A DNA stretch of 64,000 nt from Shewanella sairae (GTDB lineage: Bacteria > Pseudomonadota > Gammaproteobacteria > Enterobacterales > Shewanellaceae): the NCBI RefSeq assembly GCF_023283535.1, contig NZ_JAKILT010000001.1, positions 124,001 through 188,000 on the forward strand. The letters are read 5' to 3'. This document shows, in pieces, positions 26,037-35,728 of the stretch. Both the position numbers and the translations under genes were made by a program. The first letter of the stretch is position 1. Every line of letters starts with the position of its first letter. The notes beneath the pieces are model-generated. The model did no database searches and was not told the origin of the DNA. It saw only the letters and a program-made list of their open reading frames with translations.

Positions 26037-28154
26037 ATGCCAGTGGTTATTAAACGGGATGGTTACCGTACGCCTTTTGACGAAACAAGGATTAAAGATG
26101 CCGTGATAGCAGCTGCTAACTCGGCAGGCATTGAGTGCGCTGAATACGCACAACAAGTGGCAGAAAAAGTAAAACAAAGTGTCGCAGAATTGGATGAAGT
26201 TAAGATCCATGACTTACAAGATACTGTTGAAAACTTACTGATGGAAGGCCCATATAAATCCCTTGCACGCATGTATATCGAGTACCGTCATGATCGCGAT
26301 ACTCATCGTGAAGTAAGCAGTCGTTTAAATAAAGAGATCCGTGGTTTAGTTGAGCAAAGCAACGCAGCTTTACTTAACGAAAACGCTAACAAAGACTCTA
26401 AAGTTATCCCGACTCAGCGTGACTTATTAGCGGGTATTGTGGCTAAGCATTATGCTAAGTGTCATATCCTGCCTAAAGATGTCGTTGCTGCTCATGAGTC
26501 AGGTGAAATTCACTATCACGATCTTGATTACGCACCTTTCTTCCCAATGTTTAACTGTATGCTTATCGATTTAAGCGGCATGTTAACTCATGGCTTTAAA
26601 ATGGGTAACGCTGAAATCGAAACGCCTAAGTCAATTTCAACGGCAACAGCGGTGACGGCGCAAATTATTGCGCAAGTGGCAAGCCACATCTATGGCGGCA
26701 CCACTATTAACCGTATCGATGAAGTGTTAGCACCATTTGTTGCTAAGAGCTACGACAAGCATTACCAAGTCGCGCTTACGTGGGGCATTAGCGACGCTAA
26801 ATCATTTGCGACTGCGCAAACTGAAAAAGAGTGTCACGACGCGTTCCAATCTTTAGAGTATGAAGTTAATACGCTGCACACTGCAAATGGTCAAACGCCG
26901 TTTGTGACCTTTGGTTTTGGTTTAGGTACATCTTGGGAATCTCGTTTAATTCAGCAGTCTATGATGACGGTACGTATTGCTGGTCTGGGTAAGAACCGTA
27001 AAACAGCGGTATTCCCTAAACTTGTTTTCGCTATTCGTGATGGTGTTAACCACAAAGCTGGCGACTGCAACTACGATATTAAGCAATTGGCGCTTAAGTG
27101 TGCTTCTACGCGCATGTACCCTGATATCTTAAACTACGAGCAAGTAGAAAAAGTGACTGGGTCATTCAAAACGCCAATGGGTTGTCGCAGTTTCTTAGGC
27201 ACTTATGAGCAAGATGGTGAGCTTGTACATGAAGGTCGTAACAACCTAGGTGTAGTTAGCTTGAACCTACCGCGCATCGCGTTAGAAGCAAAAGGCGATG
27301 AAGCTGAGTTTTACCGCATTTTAGATGCGCGTTTAGCCATGGCTCGTAAAGCACTTGATACTCGTATTTCTCGCCTTGAAGGTGTGAAAGCGCGCGTTGC
27401 ACCAATCCTTTATATGGAAGGTGCATGTGGTGTGCGTCTAAAGGCTGACGATGATGTGTCGGAGATCTTCAAAAATGGTCGCGCATCGATTTCGCTTGGC
27501 TATATTGGTCTACATGAAACCATTAACGCACTTTATGGCACTGAAGAGCATATTTACGATAGCGAAGTGCTACGTGAAAAAGCCATTGCCGTAATCAAGC
27601 ATATGAAGCAAGCAACTGATAGCTGGAAAGCTGAATCAGGTTATGCATTTAGCCTTTACAGTACGCCAAGTGAAAACCTATGTAGCCGTTTTTGTGCGCT
27701 TGACACTAAAGTATTTGGTGTTGTTGAAGGCGTAACGGCTAAAGGTTACTACACTAACAGCTTCCATTTGGATGTTGAAAAGCAGGTGAACCCGTACGAC
27801 AAGATTGACTTTGAATTGCCGTACCCAGAATTGGCTAACGGTGGATTCATCTGTTACGGCGAATTCCCTAACATGCAAAATAACGTTGAAGCGCTAGAAA
27901 ACGTTTGGGATTACAGTTACCACAAAGTGCCTTATTACGGCACTAACACGCCAATCGATGAGTGTTACGATTGTGGTTATACTGGCGAGTTTAGCTGTAC
28001 CAGTAAAGGCTTTACGTGTCCTAAATGTGGTAACCATGAGCCAAGCCGTGTATCGGTAACCCGCCGTGTATGTGGTTACCTAGGTAGCCCTGATGCAAGA
28101 CCGTTTAACTACGGTAAGCAAGAAGAAGTTAAGCGCCGCGTTAAGCACCTATAG
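26037..28154 (+). CDS. nrdD: Anaerobic ribonucleoside-triphosphate reductase
   Basis: Class III ribonucleotide reductase, 705 residues, which makes dNTPs without oxygen using a glycyl radical. The N-terminal ATP-cone (VVIKRDGYRTPFDETRI) gives allosteric control. The C-terminus has the zinc site CYDCGY...CPKCG and the radical loop RRVCGYLG with Gly680, near the E. coli position 681. Radical formation needs NrdG, encoded 100 bp downstream. GAGG lies nine bases before the ATG. Confidence 0.97.
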   Translation: MPVVIKRDGYRTPFDETRIKDAVIAAANSAGIECAEYAQQVAEKVKQSVAELDEVKIHDLQDTVENLLMEGPYKSLARMYIEYRHDRDTHREVSSRLNKEIRGLVEQSNAALLNENANKDSKVIPTQRDLLAGIVAKHYAKCHILPKDVVAAHESGEIHYHDLDYAPFFPMFNCMLIDLSGMLTHGFKMGNAEIETPKSISTATAVTAQIIAQVASHIYGGTTINRIDEVLAPFVAKSYDKHYQVALTWGISDAKSFATAQTEKECHDAFQSLEYEVNTLHTANGQTPFVTFGFGLGTSWESRLIQQSMMTVRIAGLGKNRKTAVFPKLVFAIRDGVNHKAGDCNYDIKQLALKCASTRMYPDILNYEQVEKVTGSFKTPMGCRSFLGTYEQDGELVHEGRNNLGVVSLNLPRIALEAKGDEAEFYRILDARLAMARKALDTRISRLEGVKARVAPILYMEGACGVRLKADDDVSEIFKNGRASISLGYIGLHETINALYGTEEHIYDSEVLREKAIAVIKHMKQATDSWKAESGYAFSLYSTPSENLCSRFCALDTKVFGVVEGVTAKGYYTNSFHLDVEKQVNPYDKIDFELPYPELANGGFICYGEFPNMQNNVEALENVWDYSYHKVPYYGTNTPIDECYDCGYTGEFSCTSKGFTCPKCGNHEPSRVSVTRRVCGYLGSPDARPFNYGKQEEVKRRVKHL

Positions 28155-28211
28155 TACTTATACCAACTATAGGTAAAACGGCTAATGCTTCAATAGGTGT
28201 TAGCTAAAATT

Positions 28212-28239
28212 AAGGTGCTGTGTTCAGCACCTTTTTTGT
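28212..28239 (+). terminator. Terminator-like hairpin between nrdD and nrdG
   Basis: AAGGTGCTG / CAGCACCTT with a TGTT loop and a run of Ts. It sits inside the nrdDG unit, so it may lower nrdG relative to nrdD rather than fully end the transcript. Confidence 0.85.
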
Positions 28240-28258
28240 TTTCTAGCTGGAATCAATT

Positions 28259-28723
28259 ATGAACTATCATCAATACTATCAAACAGATGTTATTAATGGC
28301 CCCGGCACTCGTGCCACGCTTTTTGTTTCGGGTTGTGAGCATCAATGCCGTGGTTGCTATAACCAGTCAACCTGGAATCCATGCAGTGGGCATGTGTTTG
28401 ATGCCGATATGGCACAACGTATTGTTGATGACTTAAATGATGAGCGCATTAAGCGTCGTGGTTTGTCATTATCTGGTGGTGACCCATTGTATCCAGCAAA
28501 TCTTGACGCCATATTATCTTTGGTAAAGCAAGTTAAAGAGCAATGCCCGGGTAAGGATATTTGGCTGTGGACGGGTTACCGTTTGGCTGAACTTTCGTCA
28601 CAGCAGCAAGCTGTAGTTGATTTGGTTAATGTGGTGGTTGACGGTAAATTTGAGCAAGAACTCGCTGATCCAAGCCTGGTTTTTAGGGGCAGCAGTAACC
28701 AAATCATTCACTACTTAAGATAA
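28259..28723 (+). CDS. nrdG: Anaerobic ribonucleotide reductase-activating protein
   Basis: A 154-residue radical-SAM activase that makes the glycyl radical on NrdD. The 4Fe-4S cluster motif CEHQCRGC uses Cys26, Cys30 and Cys33 (CxxxCxxC). The SAM-binding SGGDPLYPAN follows. The length equals E. coli NrdG. It lies directly after nrdD, with a terminator-like hairpin in between. Confidence 0.96.
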   Translation: MNYHQYYQTDVINGPGTRATLFVSGCEHQCRGCYNQSTWNPCSGHVFDADMAQRIVDDLNDERIKRRGLSLSGGDPLYPANLDAILSLVKQVKEQCPGKDIWLWTGYRLAELSSQQQAVVDLVNVVVDGKFEQELADPSLVFRGSSNQIIHYLR

Positions 28724-28815
28724 GTGTCAAAAGCCCTAAGGTAAACTCTGTGAGCCGATTACTTATAAACCTAGGTAAAATTGGCTTATATGCTGTTATA
28801 ATAAGGCAATAATAG

Positions 28816-28847
28816 AAAAACGGCGTCAGTTCACTGGTGCTGTTTTT
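28816..28847 (+). terminator. Terminator after nrdG
   Basis: A 14-bp stem with three G-T pairs (AAAAACGGCGTCAG / CTGGTGCTGTTTTT) and a TTCA loop, ending in Ts. Confidence 0.65.
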
Positions 28848-28889
28848 GTTTCTAAACGTGTTATTTAGATCTGAATTTAAGGTTTATAA

Positions 28890-29246
28890 ATGAATTTAAA
28901 GCAGGAGCTGCAAACGCTCAACGATAAGTTAGATAAATTTCGTCGTAAGCTAGCAGCAGCTGAAAAGCGCAGCGATCCAACGGTTGTGATCCAGTTTAAG
29001 CAAGAGATTGCGGCAATCACTAAGCGTATTAGCAGCGTTAAAGGTCAGCAAACCCGTGAACTAAGCAAACAAGGTGGCACTGTTGCTGGCCTTAAGTTTA
29101 GCCGCGTGTTAACTAAAGCTGAACAAGCCGACATGGGTAAGTTGAAAAAGTCGGTTAAAGGTTTGGTTGTGGTACACCCAATGACGGCATTAGGCCGTGA
29201 AATGGGTATTAAGCAAGTCACAGGTTTTGCACCAAAAGAGTTTTAA
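28890..29246 (+). CDS. yibL: YibL family ribosome-associated protein
   Basis: A 118-residue protein matching E. coli YibL, which co-purifies with ribosomes. The conserved C-terminal block ADMGKLKKSVKGLVVVHP and TALGREMG is nearly identical. The N-terminal half is a predicted basic coiled coil (LNDKLDKFRRKLAAAEKR). The detailed role is unknown. It is probably transcribed alone, since a terminator separates it from nrdG. Confidence 0.9.
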   Translation: MNLKQELQTLNDKLDKFRRKLAAAEKRSDPTVVIQFKQEIAAITKRISSVKGQQTRELSKQGGTVAGLKFSRVLTKAEQADMGKLKKSVKGLVVVHPMTALGREMGIKQVTGFAPKEF

Positions 29247-29459
29247 GCTGTTTTTAGTTATCCATTTAGTGAGCCGCTTCATGGATATCACTAGCCAGTA
29301 AGCTTATGCTGGCCCGAGAATCGGCTATGGTTAAGTTTTATGTCTTATATCATAGTGCGATTGCATCAAAGGGCTAGCAAGAGTATCGTCTCAAGCAATT
29401 ATTTTCTTATCAGGATGTTTGCAGTCTCAAGGATTGAGAGTTGTCGTTAAGGTTTTTTC

Positions 29460-30089
29460 ATGTCGATTAAATACATCGCGTCTTCAAAATTACCAACCCC
29501 TTGGGGTGTTTTCGAAATGCATGGTTTTGAAGATAGTGAGACAGGTAAGGAGCATGTAGCGCTTACCTTTGGTACATTTTCTCCAGACGTCCCTGTTTTA
29601 GGACGTATTCATTCTGAATGTTTAACCGGTGATGCATTATTTAGTTTGCGTTGCGATTGTGGTTTTCAGTTACAAACGGCGATGCAAAATATTGCTGAAG
29701 AAGGCCAAGGCTTTATTCTTTACTTACGTCAAGAAGGGCGTGGTATTGGTCTGCTTAATAAAATCCGTGCTTATGAATTGCAAGATCAAGGTGCGAACAC
29801 AGTTGAAGCTAACGAGCGTTTAGGCTTTGAAGCGGATATGCGTAAATACGATATGATTATTCCGATGATGGAAAAAATTGGTATCGACAAAGTACGTTTA
29901 ATGACCAATAACCCGCGTAAAGTTAAAGCGATGCAAAGTTTTGGCTTGGAAGTGGTTGAGCGTGTACCATTGCAAGTGGGTAAGAACCGTTACAACGAAG
30001 CGTACCTTAAGACTAAGTCGACTCAATTGGGTCATATGATGTCTGAGCACCACTTTACTGAAACCGAACAGGACGACAGTAAAGAGTAA
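29460..30089 (+). CDS. ribA: GTP cyclohydrolase II
   Basis: First committed enzyme of riboflavin synthesis, converting GTP to 2,5-diamino-6-ribosylamino-4-pyrimidinone phosphate, formate and pyrophosphate. 209 residues. The zinc ligands Cys54, Cys65 and Cys67 are in place (HSECLTGD...LRCDC), followed by the GTP-binding [12 protein letters not shown] and the conserved NNPRKV. It is a stand-alone RibA, not fused to RibB. I see no FMN riboswitch in the 210 bp upstream. AAGG lies eight bases before the start. Confidence 0.96.
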   Translation: MSIKYIASSKLPTPWGVFEMHGFEDSETGKEHVALTFGTFSPDVPVLGRIHSECLTGDALFSLRCDCGFQLQTAMQNIAEEGQGFILYLRQEGRGIGLLNKIRAYELQDQGANTVEANERLGFEADMRKYDMIIPMMEKIGIDKVRLMTNNPRKVKAMQSFGLEVVERVPLQVGKNRYNEAYLKTKSTQLGHMMSEHHFTETEQDDSKE

Positions 30090-30195
30090 TGATTAATGGG
30101 TAATGGGTAAATGCGTCAATTATCTTGGCTTTTACCCAGCTATACCGCTATATTCGGGCTATCTATTAGAGTTTAATTTAGTTTAAAGTCAATTT

Positions 30196-30999
30196 ATGGT
30201 CCGTTTGCTTTACCTTTTCCTCTTCAGTCTTATTGCTCTTCCGGTTAAGGCCGAAACAGACTACAGTCACTATGCATTCGCTAACTATTTAGGCAGTGGT
30301 TTGTATCGCACCTCTGGTCAGAATGCTACCGTTGCTAATATCCCACTAAGTTTTGACTTGCAGCGTAGCGACACTGAATCGCTAGTCCTCAACACGCCCG
30401 TGTCGTTAGGCTTCTTCAATTTTACTTGGAGTGATTTGCCGGATGGTGAGTTTCCGTCAAGTGTCGGTACCTTAACGGTTACGCCAGGTATTGAATATCG
30501 GGTGAAGACTTCTGATACCCATGAATTTCAAACCTATGCAGATTTAGGCTTTGGTACTAATTTCACTAATGGCAACGATGTGATGATCTACTCGGCGGGT
30601 ATGTCGAGTTTAATGGACTTTGAATTAGGTGACACGTCGCCTGTTTGGGTCAATCGAGTGTTTTTTGCAGGCTATACCACGCTAAGTGATCATTCCAGTG
30701 AAACCTATTCTGCAGTGCAGTCAGGTGTGGATTTTGGCACAAACTACTACTTTCAAGTAAAAGGGGTTGAAGTTGAGCCGCGCTTTTTCGTTGCCGGATA
30801 TTGGTACTTTGACCGCTTAAAGTTTACCACGCCTTTTGAGGACGATGTGTTAGTGGCCAATAGTTATGAAGTGGGCATGACGTTCGCCTTTTCAAAACCT
30901 GTGGGCTGGGACTTAATTAATATAGAGCGCTTTGGTTTAAGCTATCGAGCAGGGGATGGTGTTGAGGTATGGCGCTTGATATTTGAGTTTCCGATTTAG
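30196..30999 (+). CDS. Predicted outer-membrane beta-barrel protein
   Basis: 267 residues with a signal peptide (LLYLFLFSLIALPVKA). The mature part alternates hydrophobic and polar residues in many short strands and ends in phenylalanine-rich WRLIFEFPI, typical of a C-terminal barrel strand. It resembles the solitary autotransporter-like barrels seen in Shewanella, but that family call is tentative. No passenger domain is present. The start has no good ribosome site. Confidence 0.65.
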   Translation: MVRLLYLFLFSLIALPVKAETDYSHYAFANYLGSGLYRTSGQNATVANIPLSFDLQRSDTESLVLNTPVSLGFFNFTWSDLPDGEFPSSVGTLTVTPGIEYRVKTSDTHEFQTYADLGFGTNFTNGNDVMIYSAGMSSLMDFELGDTSPVWVNRVFFAGYTTLSDHSSETYSAVQSGVDFGTNYYFQVKGVEVEPRFFVAGYWYFDRLKFTTPFEDDVLVANSYEVGMTFAFSKPVGWDLINIERFGLSYRAGDGVEVWRLIFEFPI

Positions 31000-31084
31000 C
31001 GATAATTTGATTTGAGTTAATGCTGGTCAATCTGTAATAGACTGGTTAAATAAACCAGTCTATTAGCGTCAATTTTGCAGGCGA

Positions 31085-31405
31085 TTATCTATCGCCCCAG
31101 ATTTTTATGTTCGCAGCTGGCAATTGTTTTCTTGGCTTCACAGGCTTAGCGGCAGCGGGCTCATCACTGTATGTTTTAGGTGCAGGCAAAGGTAGCTTGT
31201 TCATTTTTAAATAAAGATATTCTACTTTATCTCTTGCCCACGGAGTTTTACGCAAAAACTTTAGGCTAGATTTAATACTCGGATCATGGTTAAAGCAGCG
31301 GATATCAATGCGGCTACCTAGCTCTTCCCAGCCGTAATGGTCGACTAGATCGGTTAATAAATCTTCGAGCTTAATGCCGTGCAGCGGGTTGTTTGCTTGA
31401 GTCAT
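31085..31405 (-). CDS. VF530 family DNA-binding protein
   Basis: 106 residues whose first 70 match the VF530/DUF2132 fold: [40 protein letters not shown] and [13 protein letters not shown]. The C-terminal tail is Pro/Lys/Ala-rich and probably disordered. The family is described as DNA-binding on structural grounds; its role in the cell is unknown. It is transcribed on its own. Confidence 0.85.
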   Translation of the reverse strand: MTQANNPLHGIKLEDLLTDLVDHYGWEELGSRIDIRCFNHDPSIKSSLKFLRKTPWARDKVEYLYLKMNKLPLPAPKTYSDEPAAAKPVKPRKQLPAANIKIWGDR

Positions 31406-31519
31406 AATGTTGTTGCAATCGTCTTGTTGGTACTGACTTGTATGCGAGCATTATATCAGCTTATTTGTGACAGATCTTTATTGTTAGTAGTGCAGTGGTA
31501 ATAGTCATGAGTAAATTAA

Positions 31520-31544
31520 AAAGGGAGCCCATGTCGCTCCCTTT
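31520..31544 (-). terminator. Terminator of the subtilisin-like protease gene
   Basis: AAAGGGAGC pairs with GCTCCCTTT around seven bases. On the minus strand the stem is followed by TTTTTAATTT, 27 bp past the protease stop. Confidence 0.8.
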
Positions 31545-31570
31545 ATTTACTTCATCAATTCTGCGTTGTG

Positions 31571-33994
31571 TTATTGGAAACTAAGTTCCCACGAGTTGAT
31601 GCTACCAGTATCACGACGTGCATTATCAATGGCTTTTAGTTTCCAGTCCCCAGCAGAACCAACACCCGTCATATCGACCGTGTAGGTTTGCACAATATCA
31701 TTACTGCTGCCCCCTGTATTGTTGTGCAATATTGCAACTTGGCCAGATGGGCTATGTAACTCAACTTGTAGATCGCCAATATAGGTGTGGCTGATGTTAA
31801 CCTTTACAGTGACTTCGCCTGAATCTCCCGAGCGAGTTGCGGCAATTATACTTTCAACACCTACGTTGCTGTTATCTGGAATACTGTAGCTGTTAGTATT
31901 GGTGTAAGTTGCTGGGCCACCAGTATTGCCTCCGCCGCCTGATGACTCAGTAAAGCTAGCGACTAAATTGACGCCTGAGAATGCACTATAGCCTTGTACC
32001 ATTACATAATAAGTACCTGATTGTGCACTGGTAATTGGGCATGATTCATTATTACCACTTTTCCAAGGGCGACAGTCATAGCTGCTTTGCGTTGGTGATG
32101 CACCGTATTGAACATACAAGTCTGCATCCCCTGAACCGCCACTCATGGCAAAGTTAAGATCTGTCGCACCAGCAGGAACATCAATTGAGTAATACAACTC
32201 ATCAGCTTTTGCACCTGCTAGGTTAGCCTTAGTTACGCCGTTGACTAACACGTTATCACCAGGACCTGTGCCTGGATCGGTTGGGCCATTACAAGATTGG
32301 TCCAGATAAGCTCTTGCTGCAGTCGCGTTAACTAAGCCGAAACCGGTTTTATTATCACGACCTGCAGTGTCAAGATCATCTGCTGTGGCTTTTAGTGCGC
32401 TACGGACTTGCTCTGCACTACATTGCGTGTGATAGCCCCAAACTAAGGTTGCAACACCTGATACATGGGGAGTTGCCATGGATGTACCGTTGTAATACTC
32501 ATAGTCTTCGTTGTCAGTATTAGAAACGGTGACACTATTACCTATTTGGTTTTTCAGTGCTAAACCGGTTGCACGGTCAACGGATACAGAAACAACAGGT
32601 GCTTCATTATTACTATCGACCAGAAATGGATTTTGTAGACCGGGAAGAATGTTATTACTATAAACAATAACTGCGCTTGCTCCTGCCGTTGCACAGGCTT
32701 TTACCGCATCAATTTCTGGGTAGCTTGCGCCTTGATTACCAACACGCTCAACTAAACAGATTTGGTTGCTCATGTTGCCACAGTTAAATGTGCTGCCATT
32801 GATGGTACATTCAGCCAGAGTCCCGGTTGCAGTGCCGATAAAAGGTGAACTAACGTGGCTCGTGCCAGATTGTACATAGCGGTTATGCGGCACAATACCC
32901 TTGTCAAAATATGACTGACCTGCAATGTTGATGTCTGCTAAACGGCCTTCACCGCGAGTCACTGTTGATAAAATCGCTTCACCAGGACCAGAGATCTCCA
33001 CTTGGTCGGTGTATTGTGAAAATGCAGCATGATCTCGATTGCTATCAACGGCCGCGACAGACATAACGGAGTCATAAGATGCTGGGTAACTGTGGGTACT
33101 GTTACCATCGTTACCAGCGGCTGCGATCAGTAGTACGCCATTACTTTCGTGCGCAGCTAGTGTATTTCTTTCACTATTGCTTGAACTGGCACCACCTAGA
33201 CTCATGGTTACTACATTGGCGCCATTATTCACACAAGTGTCAACGGCCGAAATCAATGATGATGAGTAACCCCAACCTGACGCATTAAATACTTTTATCA
33301 CATGGATATTGGCATTTTGATTTGGCATTACACCCACAACGCCTTCGTTGTTAGCTATTGCGGCAATCGTTCCTGCCACGTGAGTTCCGTGAGCGTTACC
33401 AGCTCCTGGATCAAACCAGTTACCTGTTCCTGAGTTATTAGTACCGGTTACATTATTGGCATTAAGATCGTTATGACCTCTGTCATAACCAGAATCAATA
33501 ATACAAATAGTACGATTACCTGACTGACTATCACTTAGACTGGTTGCTCCAACATAGGTTTGCCCCCAAGGTGTCGTCTCATTCAAAAATCTGCGCGGAA
33601 CATCTTCTTCTACATAGTCTACATCGGCACGAAATCTAAGTTGCTCTAGCGTATTGTCGTCTAACTTGACCGAGTAACTATTACTGCGACCTATACGCTT
33701 CATTTCTTTCGCTGCTACGCTATTTAGAGCACGAAAGTGAGAGAAAACTTCATTTGTTCTAGGCTCATATTGCATGTTTTGAATTGCGTTAACTGATTGA
33801 GTAAAGCCTCCGCTAGGGTTAGCATTCTTAAACTTAACGATATAACGTTTTGGTAACGGATTTTCTTGAGTTAACTGTTTGGAGTTAGCCGGTAATTTAA
33901 GCTCAAAAGAGGGGGCTGCATTTACACTTGTAGAGATAGCAAGTGCTAATACAGAAAGCGATAGCGCTGCTTGTTTGACATTTTGTTTTGTCAT
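31571..33994 (-). CDS. Secreted subtilisin-like (S8) serine protease
   Basis: 807 residues. Order of parts: signal peptide (to about residue 26), an I9-type propeptide (RYIVKFKN...YVEEDVPR), then the S8 domain with Asp167 (IIDSGYD), His205 (HGTHVAGT) and Ser505 (NGTSMATPH). A PA-type insert spans about 380-490. Two C-terminal modules follow: a PPC domain (LYYSIDVPAGATDLNF...GTYYVMVQGY) at about 575-690, and a proprotein-convertase P domain at about 697-807 (SHTYIGDLQVEL...GDWKLKAIDN). It is exported by Sec and probably released by type II secretion to digest external protein. Confidence 0.95.
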   Translation of the reverse strand: MTKQNVKQAALSLSVLALAISTSVNAAPSFELKLPANSKQLTQENPLPKRYIVKFKNANPSGGFTQSVNAIQNMQYEPRTNEVFSHFRALNSVAAKEMKRIGRSNSYSVKLDDNTLEQLRFRADVDYVEEDVPRRFLNETTPWGQTYVGATSLSDSQSGNRTICIIDSGYDRGHNDLNANNVTGTNNSGTGNWFDPGAGNAHGTHVAGTIAAIANNEGVVGVMPNQNANIHVIKVFNASGWGYSSSLISAVDTCVNNGANVVTMSLGGASSSNSERNTLAAHESNGVLLIAAAGNDGNSTHSYPASYDSVMSVAAVDSNRDHAAFSQYTDQVEISGPGEAILSTVTRGEGRLADINIAGQSYFDKGIVPHNRYVQSGTSHVSSPFIGTATGTLAECTINGSTFNCGNMSNQICLVERVGNQGASYPEIDAVKACATAGASAVIVYSNNILPGLQNPFLVDSNNEAPVVSVSVDRATGLALKNQIGNSVTVSNTDNEDYEYYNGTSMATPHVSGVATLVWGYHTQCSAEQVRSALKATADDLDTAGRDNKTGFGLVNATAARAYLDQSCNGPTDPGTGPGDNVLVNGVTKANLAGAKADELYYSIDVPAGATDLNFAMSGGSGDADLYVQYGASPTQSSYDCRPWKSGNNESCPITSAQSGTYYVMVQGYSAFSGVNLVASFTESSGGGGNTGGPATYTNTNSYSIPDNSNVGVESIIAATRSGDSGEVTVKVNISHTYIGDLQVELHSPSGQVAILHNNTGGSSNDIVQTYTVDMTGVGSAGDWKLKAIDNARRDTGSINSWELSFQ

Positions 33995-34687
33995 TACTGT
34001 CTTCCCTGTGTTTAGGTTATTTATTTATTTTTAGTAATTTTTTTAGAGCATAATTTTGAAATTACGCTCTTGAGATAGGGAATGTATCGATGAAATTAAA
34101 TCTTGTAAATGAAATGTTAAAATTTACAGGTAAGGCGGAGGTATTAAGGTATTAGCTTTTTGGTAATAACCTTTTGGCTTAATTATCTGTAATTAATGCT
34201 TGCTTATGTTGTTTTTGGTTGTTTTTGTGAATTTTTAATTAGTTGCTGGTTTGTTGTTTGTGCCGCGTTCCAGTTGGTATAAAGTAGTCAAAAAAAATAG
34301 TTTAGATAAGACTAATGTTAAGTCTATGAAATAATGGTCTAAATAATGATTTGAATTTTTGCTATATGTTATTCACTTTTTGAATATAAATAAATGCAAT
34401 ACTACTCAGTTTAAAGATTTGTGTGCTCAGCGTGAGCCTCTGCGGTACAGAGGCAAGGTCATTAAGCGCTCCTCGGTAACCGTTCCTGCGCTACCCTACC
34501 TACTATATCCATATGGTCGTGCTTTAATAACATTCACCAAGTCTGACCTCCAGGGATGGAGGGAATAAACATTGTGTCAGTTATTCGCCTTGAATTAGTC
34601 TGCCAAACGCGCTCTAAGTCGATCAACTTCCTATACTGATTGGTATAACTCTTTATGTTGACCTTTTTTATAAAATAATTATAAAAA
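33995..34687. other. Intergenic region with hairpins and a dispersed repeat
   Basis: About 690 bp upstream of the protease, AT-rich and without a supported gene. It holds a GCCTCTG/CAGAGGC hairpin near 34436-34454 and the repeat at 34543-34565. A plus-strand frame at 34359-34568 spans this repeat and is taken as chance. Confidence 0.5.
34543..34565. repeat. Dispersed 23-bp repeat, copy B
   Basis: Inverted match (21 of 23) to 18030-18052. CCTCC and GGAGG halves make it partly palindromic. Confidence 0.7.
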
Positions 34688-34707
34688 AAAGCTGCATAAG
34701 CAGCTTT
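34688..34707 (-). terminator. Terminator of the rhodanese gene
   Basis: AAAGCTGC-ATAA-GCAGCTTT; on the minus strand it is followed by eight Ts. Confidence 0.85.
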
Positions 34708-34739
34708 CGTGAGATGACCTAAATGAAGCAAAGTTGCTT

Positions 34740-35135
34740 TTAGTCTTTCGCCATCATCAAGGTTTGGTAACCTCCACCGTTATAAACATTAGTAAAACCA
34801 GCGCTTTCTAACATTTTGTCTGCGATCCCGCTGCGATTACCACTACGGCAATAAACCACGACAGAACGGTCTTTAGCTATATTTTGTTGTTTAAATGCTT
34901 GATTAATTTGCTGATAAGGAATGTTGATGGAGTCAGGTAAGTGGCCTTGGGCAAACTCTTCAGCTGTGCGTACATCAATAACCAATGCACCAGCTGAAAT
35001 TTTTTGCCAAGCAACCTTGCTATCAAGTTCAGCTGCAGTGACTATTGAGCTAAATGCGGTTAGGAGTAGGCTTAACCCTAACAAGAAAGCCATAAGTTGT
35101 GGCCGTGAATAGTGTAAATTAAAAGCGGTACTCAT
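34740..35135 (-). CDS. Exported rhodanese-domain sulfurtransferase
   Basis: 131 residues: an N-terminal hydrophobic segment (LMAFLLGLSLLLTAFSSIVTAA) acting as signal peptide or anchor, then a single rhodanese domain. The active-site loop is CRSGNRSG with the catalytic Cys present, and LVIDVRTAEEFAQGHLPDSINIP is the CH2A-type strand. It is a periplasmic sulfur carrier or transferase by location. I use the ATG at 35135 (AAAGG upstream) rather than the ATG at 35156. The DUF2892 remnant directly upstream suggests a former YgaP-like pair. Confidence 0.85.
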   Translation of the reverse strand: MSTAFNLHYSRPQLMAFLLGLSLLLTAFSSIVTAAELDSKVAWQKISAGALVIDVRTAEEFAQGHLPDSINIPYQQINQAFKQQNIAKDRSVVVYCRSGNRSGIADKMLESAGFTNVYNGGGYQTLMMAKD

Positions 35136-35159
35136 CAATATACCTTTATTTATCATTAT

Positions 35160-35378
35160 TTATTTTTGATTGGCAGTTGCTAGCTCAGCTTCAGATTTTA
35201 CGCCAAGTTTACGCATAATAATGGCTGCCGGACAGAATTCAGTATAGGTGCTTTGTAATAGATTTGCTCCAACAAAAACTGTGAGCCAGATAAAATTATC
35301 ATTAATCCATATAGTTAAGGCTCCTGATAGTCATGCCATTAATCCCTCAAAAGCCATGGTTTCGTGTTTGACTGACAT
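35160..35378 (-). pseudogene. Decayed DUF2892 inner-membrane protein gene
   Basis: From an ATG at 35378 the frame reads MSVKHETMAFEGLMA and then meets TGA at 35331-35333. It continues in the same frame (LTIWINDNFIWLTVFVGANL, then QSTYTEFCPAAIIMRKLG) to TAA at 35160. The second part is the typical DUF2892/YgaP C-terminal membrane domain. Compared with intact members, several residues of the first membrane helix are also missing around the stop, so an internal deletion is likely too. It ends 24 bp before the rhodanese start. Confidence 0.75.
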
Positions 35379-35611
35379 AGAGATTCGTTATTTTTGACTT
35401 TGATTGAGCGATTAGTTTTTGCAAGTTAGCTTGACTCTATAGTGAGCCAAGCTGTTTTAGTTATTACGGGTAGCGAATTTTCATTACGGTGGGATAGCCG
35501 TCATGATGATGAGCAGCGTGCTAACGCTATTAATTGCTCAAATGCGCGAGAGGCTTTAACAAGCACGCATTTTCATACGGGTAATAAATTTAGACGGAAG
35601 GGGAAGTTAAG

Positions 35612-35728
35612 ATGTTGAATTATTGGATGCAAAGGCTTGGGTTTCTAGTTAAGCCTTTGTATCTTAAACCTAAAAAGATGAGTCATAGAGCGAAAGTGTT
35701 GACTTTAACCCTTGAGTCTAGTCGTTAA
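35612..35728 (+). CDS. Possible 38-residue basic small protein
   Basis: The frame ATG 35612 to TAA 35726-35728 reads MLNYWMQRLGFLVKPLYLKP followed by a Lys/Arg-rich tail. A strong purine-rich ribosome site (GGAAGGGGAAG) lies before the ATG. Its last 11 bp overlap the 3' end of the SIMPL gene on the other strand. No family is recognised; only the start context supports it. Confidence 0.4.
   Translation: MLNYWMQRLGFLVKPLYLKPKKMSHRAKVLTLTLESSR

Noticed and set aside
28212..28239. Hairpin after nrdD as proof that nrdG is a separate transcript
   Set aside because: Gene order and function argue for co-expression; partial termination is equally possible, so no separate promoter is claimed.
29247..29459. 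FMN riboswitch before ribA
   Set aside because: None of the conserved RFN sequence blocks is present.
34359..34568. 69-codon plus-strand frame
   Set aside because: It covers hairpins and the dispersed repeat and lacks a start context.
35331..35333. TGA in the DUF2892 gene as selenocysteine
   Set aside because: DUF2892 proteins have no redox residue at this place, no selenocysteine element is apparent, and adjacent residues also seem to be missing.
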